5,879 bases of DNA from Planctomycetaceae bacterium (lineage in GTDB: Bacteria; Planctomycetota; Planctomycetia; Pirellulales; PALSA-1355), in assembly GCA_005773095.1 (NCBI GenBank), contig SXHT01000071.1, positions 1 to 5,879 of the forward strand, in the 5' to 3' direction. Position 1 is the stretch's first letter. Each line of letters begins with the position of its first letter. Shown here piece by piece: positions 1-4,645 of the stretch. The translations under genes were made by a program, and so were the position numbers. The notes beneath the pieces are model-generated. The model was given only the letters and a program-made list of their open reading frames with translations. It made no database searches and was not told the DNA's origin.

Positions 1-54
1 GATGCCCTTTTCCTTTTCCCAGAATTCCAAGATGGCTAGAAAATCAGCGTTCAT
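1..54 (-). CDS. nusA: N-terminal fragment of a NusA-like transcription factor (partial, runs off the window)
   Basis: The minus strand from 54 to 1 reads ATG followed by 17 codons, MNADFLAILEFWEKEKGI, with no stop before the window edge. It lines up without gaps to the start of bacterial NusA: Bacillus NusA, from memory, begins MSSELLDALTILEKEKGI, sharing the EKEKGI block and the spacing of the hydrophobic residues. NusA binds RNA polymerase and nascent RNA and modulates pausing, termination and antitermination. No clear Shine-Dalgarno sequence precedes the ATG; the bases just upstream are GGCTCGAATT. The gene would be divergent from the hisA fragment. With only 18 residues the call depends on one short motif; another protein with a charged N-terminal helix is possible. 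Confidence 0.45.
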   Translation of the reverse strand, partial: MNADFLAILEFWEKEKGI

Positions 55-86
55 AATTCGAGCCGTGCCTGCGCCCTTCTAGGGGC

Positions 87-110
87 AAAAAAAAGCCGGA
101 AAAAATTCCG
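87..110 (-). terminator. weak intrinsic-terminator-like hairpin with T8 tract (minus strand)
   Basis: Read on the minus strand, CGGAA (110-106) and TTCCG (101-97) can form a 5-bp stem around a four-T loop, followed by GC and then eight T residues (94-87). This is the order expected of a Rho-independent terminator for a minus-strand transcript entering from the hisA side. The stem is short, so it may not work. No minus-strand gene is visible upstream of it now, which fits the idea that its original neighbour was lost at the junction near 110-120. Confidence 0.3.
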
Positions 111-120
111 TGTTTCGGCC

Positions 121-621
121 GTGGATGTACCGTGCGAATTAGGCGGCGGCATTCGCGATCAGCAAACGATCAGCTCCTTGCTTGCCCTGGGACTCCACCG
201 CCTGGTGATCGGAACGCTGGCGATCCAACAGCCCGATTGGTTTCGCTCGATGTGCGGAAAATTCCCCGACCGGCTGGTGCTGGGGATCGATGCCCGCGAT
301 GGCCTGGTCGCTACCGACGGCTGGCTGGAAACCACAAGCGTTCGAGCCACCGACCTGGCTCAGTCCTTCGCCAAGGAACCGCTCGCCGCCATCATCTACA
401 CGGACATCGCCACGGACGGGATGCTCAGCGGGCCCAATCTGTTGGCGCTTCGAGAAATGACGCGTGCGGTCGACGTGCCCGTCGTCGCCTCCGGCGGAGT
501 ATCGAGCGCCGCCGACGTGGCCCATCTAGCCGCCATCCCGATGGCCGGCTGCATCATCGGCCGCGCACTTTACGAAGGAACCTTGACCCTGCAAGATGCA
601 CTTCTGGCGGCAAACCCATAA
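121..621 (+). CDS. hisA: 5'-truncated HisA (phosphoribosylformimino-5-aminoimidazole carboxamide ribotide isomerase), C-terminal two thirds
   Basis: HisA is a cytoplasmic TIM-barrel isomerase that converts ProFAR to PRFAR, the fourth step of histidine synthesis. The 166 residues match HisA from the third strand onward: VPCELGGGIRD (3-13), LGIDARDG with the catalytic-type Asp57, YTDIATDG (93-100) with Thr94 and Asp99, and the phosphate-binding loops ASGG (123-126) and IGRALYEG (146-153). Full HisA is about 240 residues. Missing is the N-terminal PAIDL segment with the other catalytic Asp and the LHLVDLDGA strand. Upstream, the frame is open only back to a TAG at 37-39 and encodes nothing HisA-like. 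GTG at 121 is the first possible start, has no Shine-Dalgarno sequence, and was chosen for lack of another. Alone this piece should not form an active barrel. It is either a pseudogene remnant or a sound gene cut by a misjoin near 110-120. A 51-bp gap separates it from the EF-G gene. Confidence 0.8.
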   Translation: MDVPCELGGGIRDQQTISSLLALGLHRLVIGTLAIQQPDWFRSMCGKFPDRLVLGIDARDGLVATDGWLETTSVRATDLAQSFAKEPLAAIIYTDIATDGMLSGPNLLALREMTRAVDVPVVASGGVSSAADVAHLAAIPMAGCIIGRALYEGTLTLQDALLAANP

Positions 622-672
622 GTCTGCCATTGAACCACCCACCATCGCTCACCGTTCCGAAAGGATAACCCA

Positions 673-2769
673 ATGCCCCGCAACTTTCAGGACATCCGCA
701 ACATTGCCTTTTGCGGCAATGGCCTGGCTGGCAAAACCATGCTGGTCGACAAAATCCTCACCTCCACCGGCACCATTAAACGGCCCGCCAGCGTCGATGA
801 CGGCACGAGTATCTGCGACTTCGACGAGGAGGAAAAGCATCACCGACACACGATCGAATCGAAGCTCGTGCACTTTGACCATGCCGGCAAGAAATTCAAC
901 GTGCTCGACACGCCAGGCTATCCCGACTTTATCGGCCAAACCCTGGGTGCCTTGCGCGGCGTTGACAATGTGGCCATTGTCATCGACGCCCACTCCGGCA
1001 TCGGCGTTAACACACGCCGTATCTGGCAAGAAGCCGGTAATCTTAAACTTGGAAGGATCATCGTCATTACCAAGATGGATGGCGAGAACGTCGACTACCC
1101 GCATCTGCTGCTCGATATTCACAAATTCTTCGGACCCGAATGTATTCCGCTTAATCTGCCCATCGGTCACGGCCCAAACTTCAAGGCCGTGATCGATCTG
1201 ATCAAAGATCCCGGCAAAGTTTCGGGAGCTCTCATCGATCCGCAACAAACGCACCAGGCGTTGATCGAAGACGTCATCGAAATTGACGATGAAGTCACCG
1301 CCCGTTATTTCGATGGTCAGGAGCCAAGCGAAGAGGAATTTGCCAGGCTGCTGGTGGAGGCGGTTGCGATCGGGCATTTGGTTCCCGTGCTGGCCGTTTC
1401 GGGCAAGACCGGCGTGGGCGTGCCCGAATTGCTTGAGGCCCTGGTTCGCTGCACGTTGCCACCCGATCGACTCCCGCGCGAAGGCACGACCGGCTCCGGC
1501 GAGTCGAAGGAGATTAAATTCGACTCCGCAGGTCCACTTGTCGCTCAGGTCTTCAAGACGCGCATCGATCCATTCGTGCACAAGCTGAGCTTTGTCCGTA
1601 TTTGGTCGGGCAGCATCAAGAAAGACGACAGCGTCCACGTGGATGGCGCCCGCAGGAACGTCAAGCTGCACCAGCTGCTCAGCATTCAGGCGAATGAAAC
1701 CCAACCCATCGAAGAGGTGGGAGCGGGCGACATTTTCGCCGTCGCCAAGGCCGAGGAACTGCACACCGGCTTAAGCCTGGGCGAGTTGCATTTGCCCGAA
1801 ATCAAATTTCCCACGCCAATGGTCGGCGTTGCGGTAGCCCCCAAGAGCCGAGGCGATGAAGCCAAGCTGTCTGGCGCTCTGCACAAAATCATGGAAGAGG
1901 ACGGCACGGTCACGGTCATGCGCGACCCGCAGACCAAAGAGCTCGTGCTCAACGGCATGAGCGAATTGCACCTGACCATGCTCCGCGAGCGTCTCAAGCG
2001 CCGCGACAAGGTCGAAGTCGAAACTCACGACCCCAAAATCCCCTATCGCGAAACGATTCAATTCAACGCCGAGGGGAGCTACCGCCACAAGAAACAGTCG
2101 GGGGGTCGCGGCCAGTTCGGCGAAGTCCACATCCGCATGTATCCCTTCCCCGCCGGCACCGATCCGGAAGTTTTTTGCACCAAGGAACGCTTTCCGCAGA
2201 TGCGCGAGTATCATCACGACACCACGCATAATTTTCTGTGGGTAGATTCGATCGTCGGCGGCACGATTCCCAACAACTTTCTGCCGGCGATTGAAAAGGG
2301 CTTCAAAGAGCGGCTCGATCGTGGCGTCATCGCCAACTATCAGATTCAAAACGTTTGCGTCGAAGTCTACTTCGGAAAGCACCACCCGGTCGATAGCTCG
2401 GAAGCCGCATTCAAAACCGCCGGTTCGATGGCCTTCCGCAACGTGTTCCAGGAAGCCAGGCCCGGACTCCTGGAACCGATTGTAAAGCTCAACGTCACCG
2501 TGCCCGGTACAAAGCTGGGCGACATCAACAGTGATCTCTCCGCCCGCCGCGGTCGCGTGCTGGGCATGGACAGCGCCGGCGGCGACCTGCAAACCGTCAT
2601 CGCGGAAGTACCTCTCTCGGAAGTCACCACCTACGCCCGCGCGCTCTCAAGCATCACCGCCGGGCAGGGGAGCTACACGATTGAGTTCAGCCACTACGAA
2701 CTCGTACCCGGCAACGTGCAGAAAGAGATCGTCGAGAAAGCGGTGCTCAAGGAGGAGGAGGAAGAATAA
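673..2769 (+). CDS. fusA: Elongation factor G-like translational GTPase (EF-G-2-like paralogue)
   Basis: The product has 698 residues, the usual EF-G length, with all five domains: GTPase about 1-280, beta-barrel II from about 288, III about 383-460, IV about 462-597 with KKQSGGRGQFGEV (473-485) and the tip loop KHHPVDSSE (569-577), and V about 600-685. Canonical EF-G drives tRNA-mRNA translocation on the ribosome. Its GTPase motifs diverge. G1 is GNGLAGKT (15-22), with Leu18 where EF-G has Asp (AHIDAGKT). Switch I has HRHTI in place of RGITI. G3 is DTPGY (79-83), with Tyr83 at the catalytic His. G4 is TKMD (133-136). This resembles the EF-G-2 group (Thermus EF-G-2, mycobacterial FusA2), whose role is unsettled, so it is probably a second EF-G and not the main translocase. 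The tail is acidic (KEEEEE). The start is supported by AAGGA at 661-665, 7 nt before ATG. It may be co-transcribed with hisA. Confidence 0.92.
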   Translation: MPRNFQDIRNIAFCGNGLAGKTMLVDKILTSTGTIKRPASVDDGTSICDFDEEEKHHRHTIESKLVHFDHAGKKFNVLDTPGYPDFIGQTLGALRGVDNVAIVIDAHSGIGVNTRRIWQEAGNLKLGRIIVITKMDGENVDYPHLLLDIHKFFGPECIPLNLPIGHGPNFKAVIDLIKDPGKVSGALIDPQQTHQALIEDVIEIDDEVTARYFDGQEPSEEEFARLLVEAVAIGHLVPVLAVSGKTGVGVPELLEALVRCTLPPDRLPREGTTGSGESKEIKFDSAGPLVAQVFKTRIDPFVHKLSFVRIWSGSIKKDDSVHVDGARRNVKLHQLLSIQANETQPIEEVGAGDIFAVAKAEELHTGLSLGELHLPEIKFPTPMVGVAVAPKSRGDEAKLSGALHKIMEEDGTVTVMRDPQTKELVLNGMSELHLTMLRERLKRRDKVEVETHDPKIPYRETIQFNAEGSYRHKKQSGGRGQFGEVHIRMYPFPAGTDPEVFCTKERFPQMREYHHDTTHNFLWVDSIVGGTIPNNFLPAIEKGFKERLDRGVIANYQIQNVCVEVYFGKHHPVDSSEAAFKTAGSMAFRNVFQEARPGLLEPIVKLNVTVPGTKLGDINSDLSARRGRVLGMDSAGGDLQTVIAEVPLSEVTTYARALSSITAGQGSYTIEFSHYELVPGNVQKEIVEKAVLKEEEEE

Positions 2770-2803
2770 CAGCCCACGAAGATGCTCGGCAGTCCCGGGA
2801 AAC

Positions 2804-2925
2804 GTAACCGTTCACGGGCCAGGCGAGGGGGACAGGCATGTTTTCCCGGGAACTACGTTGGACAACCTTCTGACAGAACGATGCGACTCTCGCAAATTCG
2901 CCGGGAAAATAAGCCAGTCCCCGGC
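2804..2925. repeat. near-palindromic dispersed repeat, copy A (right end degraded)
   Basis: This stretch shares a sequence with 3603-3726 in the same orientation. Starting at 2841 and 3633, about 70 bases align without gaps at roughly 80% identity by eye, beginning with a 21-base exact match (TTTTCCCGGGAACTACGTTG plus one more G). Within the copy, 2828-2852 is an inverted repeat of 2897-2922, about 22 of 25 positions with one indel (GGGGAC...TTTTCCCGG against CCGGGAAAA...GTCCCC). The outer left end GTAACCGTTCAC (2804-2815) is intact; the matching right end is absent here. It carries no gene and lies between the convergent EF-G and csrA genes, where the stem could help end transcription on either strand. 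It looks like a small non-autonomous palindromic element (MITE-like or REP-like). Confidence 0.75.
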
Positions 2926-3086
2926 GGGCGCATAAAAATGCACCGTGCGAGCGCCTCAAGGATGCCAGAGGGCTTTGTGGTGGCCCCCCTTTTCTCAAGG
3001 ATGATGACACGGATCGGCATAACCGCCCGTGGCGCCCGCACGATGCTGTTCGCGTTGGTTTATGAATCCGGTTTGCTGCACCTCAT
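2926..3086. other. non-coding spacer between repeat copy A and the csrA 3' end
   Basis: No convincing gene is seen here. A plus-strand frame is open to a TAA at 3088-3090, but it crosses the repeat, lacks a well-placed ribosome binding site and resembles no family I know. The notable content is a pair of direct repeats, CTCAAGGATG, at 2955-2964 and 2994-3003, each containing CAAGGATG. Confidence 0.5.
2955..3003 (+). promoter_or_regulatory. pair of CsrA-site-like CAAGGATG motifs (candidate CsrA-binding RNA)
   Basis: If transcribed from the plus strand, CUCAAGGAUG occurs at 2955-2964 and 2994-3003. Its CAAGGAUG core matches the published in vitro CsrA consensus RUACARGGAUGU over eight positions. 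The first copy can sit in a hairpin loop: CCTC (2954-2957) pairs with GAGG (2968-2971), leaving AAGGATGCCA in the loop, which is where CsrA prefers its GGA. The second copy has no strong stem. The pair lies just past the 3' end of csrA on the opposite strand. No promoter for a plus-strand RNA was found, apart from possible read-through from the EF-G gene. The function is speculative. Confidence 0.25.
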
Positions 3087-3320
3087 CTAACGGGGTTTGG
3101 CGACCATCATCAACGCGGGATTGGTGTCCACCTCGACCACCAGCGGTCGAGTCACGCGCGCTTCACGGCTGAACGGCTTCAGCTCGCCGCGAACCACATG
3201 CACGCTTTCGGGGGCGTCGATGCCCAACGTCACCCGATGACCAGCGACCCGCTTCACCACCAAAGTGATGTTATCGCCGATCAGAATTCGTTCTCCCACC
3301 TTCCTGCTGAGAACTAACAC
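3087..3320 (-). CDS. csrA: Carbon storage regulator CsrA (RNA-binding translational regulator)
   Basis: CsrA is a small dimeric RNA-binding protein that binds GGA motifs in mRNA leaders and changes translation or stability, often of carbon-metabolism, motility and surface genes. The 77-residue product starts M(V)LVLSRKVGERILIGDNITL and continues through HRVTLGIDAPESVHVVRGEL. The key RNA-contact residues Leu4 and Arg44 are present, and the VRGEL ending is what I expect of planctomycete CsrA. The tail (51-77) is short, with no extra domain. I chose the GTG at 3320, not an upstream ATG at 3377, because CsrA homology starts exactly there and AAGGGAG (3336-3330) lies 9 nt upstream. The gene is monocistronic, convergent with the EF-G gene and divergent from the TPR gene, and two copies of a palindromic repeat bracket it. 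A sigma-54-type promoter lies upstream. Confidence 0.93.
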   Translation of the reverse strand: MLVLSRKVGERILIGDNITLVVKRVAGHRVTLGIDAPESVHVVRGELKPFSREARVTRPLVVEVDTNPALMMVAKPR

Positions 3321-3329
3321 GGTATGAAA

Positions 3330-3350
3330 CTCCCTTGTGAATGAATCCTT
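3330..3350 (-). promoter_or_regulatory. csrA leader with ribosome binding site and two ANGGA motifs (possible autoregulation)
   Basis: On the minus strand the csrA leader contains AAGGA (3350-3346) and, 15 nt downstream, AGGGA (3335-3331) inside the Shine-Dalgarno sequence AAGGGAG. ANGGA is the minimal CsrA recognition motif. Two such sites, one covering the ribosome binding site, form the arrangement by which CsrA represses its own translation in other bacteria. The motifs are visible; binding is inferred. Confidence 0.4.
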
Positions 3351-3418
3351 ACCTGACGCTGCACGCCTTTGCCACATGTCAAAGACAAGACAGTGCAGCC
3401 CAGTTGACGGGAAAAGAT

Positions 3419-3435
3419 CGCAATCCTAGTGCCAA
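3419..3435 (-). promoter_or_regulatory. sigma-54 (-24/-12) promoter for csrA
   Basis: Read on the minus strand, 3435-3419 is TTGGCACTAGGATTGCG. Against the sigma-54 consensus YTGGCACGNNNNTTGCW it matches everywhere except the G after TGGCAC and the final W; the GG and GC pairs have the required spacing. Transcription would start near 3408, giving csrA a leader of about 88 nt. An imperfect dyad at 3478-3500, about 80 bp upstream of that start, is at a fitting distance for an enhancer-binding activator. No better sigma-70 promoter was seen for csrA. Confidence 0.5.
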
Positions 3436-3602
3436 ACTGTTCTGCACCTGCTCGCAAATCGTGGTTGAGGGCACCGCAACCTGCTATTGGGAAATAGGTT
3501 AAAGAAAATCGATACAAGCGTTAAAAGTTATTCCCGGCTGCGGCCGAATTTCGATAAACTGTCTCAAAGCGGGACGTTAATCTCAGATTGAGACTCTTCC
3601 AG
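3436..3602. other. gene-free upstream region of csrA with small dyads
   Basis: No gene is seen here. The stretch is more A/T-rich than its surroundings, especially 3491-3530. It holds an imperfect dyad at 3478-3500 (CTATT, GGGA, AATAG, with outer AAC and GTT) and a small hairpin TCTCA-GAT-TGAGA at 3581-3593; GTCTCA at 3561-3566 could pair alternatively with TGAGAC at 3589-3594. These could be operator or activator sites for the divergent csrA and TPR genes, but none matches a motif I can name. Confidence 0.35.
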
Positions 3603-3726
3603 GTAATAGTTCACGGGCCGGGGACAGTCGCATTTTCCCGGGAACTACGTTGGGCAGCCATCCAGCTGGACAATGCACCTCTCGCGAATTCGCCGCGAAA
3701 AAGCCCCCCAGCCTGTGAACGGTTAC
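3603..3726. repeat. near-palindromic dispersed repeat, copy B (both ends present)
   Basis: This is the second copy of the element at 2804-2925, same orientation, offset by about 800 bases. Both termini are present: GTAATAGTTCAC (3603-3614) and GTGAACGGTTAC (3715-3726) are inverted repeats with two mismatches. Inside, GCATTTTCCCGGGAA (3630-3644) mirrors TTCGCCGCGAAAAAGC (3689-3704). The centre is the perfect palindrome CCAGCTGG (3662-3669), which sits at the midpoint of the element, so the whole 124 bp is one imperfect palindrome able to form a long hairpin or cruciform. No clear target-site duplication flanks it. No credible ORF lies inside. Confidence 0.75.
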
Positions 3727-3754
3727 CCTCTGACTTTCGGCCCCGTGGTACTGC

Positions 3755-3784
3755 TTGAGTGACTGGCCTGCGTGCCTTTAGAAT
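3755..3784 (+). promoter_or_regulatory. sigma-70-type promoter for the TPR-peptidase operon
   Basis: TTGAGT (3755-3760) and TAGAAT (3779-3784) are separated by 18 bp and match the -35 and -10 consensus at 4 of 6 and 5 of 6 positions. Transcription would begin near 3791, giving a leader of about 36 nt before the ATG at 3827. It lies just outside repeat copy B. Bacterial -35/-10 matches occur often by chance, so this is a candidate only. Confidence 0.4.
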
Positions 3785-3826
3785 GCCGTCAGCGCCAAAC
3801 CGGCCATCCGAATTGCCGAGGAAATC

Positions 3827-4645
3827 ATGTTCCATCTTGCGAAGGGTTATCGGATGCTGGTGGGTTGTGGCCTGCTAGCAATGGTGGCCCCCCCGGCGAC
3901 CGCGGCCGAGCCAAAAACACTCGATACGCTGGATGCCGAAATTGCCGATTCACCCGATGATCCGCAATCGTACGTCTCTCGGGCAAAGCGGCATTCATCC
4001 GCCGGGCGTCATCCTGAGGCGATTGCGGATCTTGATCGGGCAATCAAGCTCGATCCCGATGCCGGGCAAGTCATCGACTTCCGCGGCAGCGAGCGATTGC
4101 TGGCCGGCCAGTTTGATGAAGCCATTTCCGACTTCGATCGATTTCTGGCGAAGCACCCGGACCAGGCGCCCTATCACTGGAAGCGCGGCATCGCGCTCTA
4201 CTACGCGGGCCGCTACGATGACGGCGTGAAGCAGTTTGATCTTCATCAAACGGTCAATCGTGCCGATGTGGAAAACGCCGTCTGGCGTTACCTGTGTATG
4301 GCCAGGCGTGACGGCGTGGAAGCAGCTCGCAGGGCTCTGCTCAAAGTCGGACCCGACGCGCGCGTTCCGATGGCGCAGATCTACGATCTGTATGCGGGAA
4401 AGACAGCAACCGACGTGTTTGCGGCCGCACGTGCGGGCGAACCCTCCGCGGCGGAATTGCGGGTCCGCCTGTTCTACGCGCACTTGTATATCGCACTTGA
4501 TCTCGACGCGCGAGGCGACAGCCCGAAGGCGATTGAGCATCTCAAACTGGCGGTCGACAAGAATCTGGTGGAGCATTACATGGGGGGTATCGCCCAAGTG
4601 CATTTGGCCGTCCTGGAAAAACAAGCTGAGCGAGGAAAGCAATGA
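3827..4645 (+). CDS. Exported tetratricopeptide-repeat protein, NlpI-like
   Basis: The 272-residue product starts with a signal peptide: basic MFHLAKGYR, a hydrophobic core MLVGCGLLAMVA (10-21) and a signal-peptidase-I-like site in ATAAEP (24-29), so it should act outside the cytoplasmic membrane. Three TPR helix pairs follow at about 47-80, 81-114 and 115-148, with typical AGRHPEAIADLDRAIKLDPD and AGQFDEAISDFD signatures. TPRs bind other proteins. The second half (FDLHQTVNRADVENAVWRYL, then ARVPMAQIYDLYAG, then LFYAHLY) is helical and matches a conserved TPR family resembling the lipoprotein NlpI, though no functional lipobox is evident (Cys14 comes too early in the hydrophobic stretch). The start is supported by GAGG at 3818-3821, 5 nt before ATG. 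It overlaps the next gene by 4 bp, so the two are translationally coupled. Its partner protein is unknown. Confidence 0.85.
   Translation: MFHLAKGYRMLVGCGLLAMVAPPATAAEPKTLDTLDAEIADSPDDPQSYVSRAKRHSSAGRHPEAIADLDRAIKLDPDAGQVIDFRGSERLLAGQFDEAISDFDRFLAKHPDQAPYHWKRGIALYYAGRYDDGVKQFDLHQTVNRADVENAVWRYLCMARRDGVEAARRALLKVGPDARVPMAQIYDLYAGKTATDVFAAARAGEPSAAELRVRLFYAHLYIALDLDARGDSPKAIEHLKLAVDKNLVEHYMGGIAQVHLAVLEKQAERGKQ

Noticed and set aside
649..1764. Long minus-strand open frame (371 codons) opposite the EF-G gene
   Set aside because: It lies entirely antisense to a well-supported EF-G gene, resembles no family, and is the kind of shadow frame that G/C-rich third positions produce.
1771..2592. Minus-strand open frame (273 codons) opposite the second half of the EF-G gene
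   Set aside because: Antisense shadow of conserved coding sequence, with no recognisable domain and no ribosome binding site noted.
2782..3090. Plus-strand open frame (102 codons) after the EF-G gene
   Set aside because: Its first half is repeat copy A read as protein and the rest resembles nothing known. The internal ATGs have AAGG immediately adjacent, too close to act as a normal ribosome binding site.
3321..3377. N-terminal extension of CsrA from an ATG at 3377
   Set aside because: CsrA homology begins exactly at the GTG at 3320, which has a well-spaced AAGGGAG upstream; the extension (MWQRRAASGK...) has no counterpart in the family and would cover the leader.
3581..3593. Hairpin TCTCA-GAT-TGAGA as a terminator
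   Set aside because: The stem is only 5 bp with no T-run following, and no gene ends there.
3611..3835. Minus-strand open frame over repeat copy B
   Set aside because: It translates the palindromic repeat (QRSSREN, also found in the translation of copy A). Similarity of the two frames comes from the DNA repeat, not from a protein family.
3857..3868. Lipobox-like LVGC (residues 11-14) in the TPR protein
   Set aside because: The cysteine comes before most of the hydrophobic stretch, only a few residues after the basic segment; a signal-peptidase-I site at ATAA is the better reading.
3995..4642. Minus-strand open frame (215 codons) opposite the TPR gene
   Set aside because: Antisense to a gene with clear TPR signatures, signal peptide and ribosome binding site; its translation looks like no known protein.
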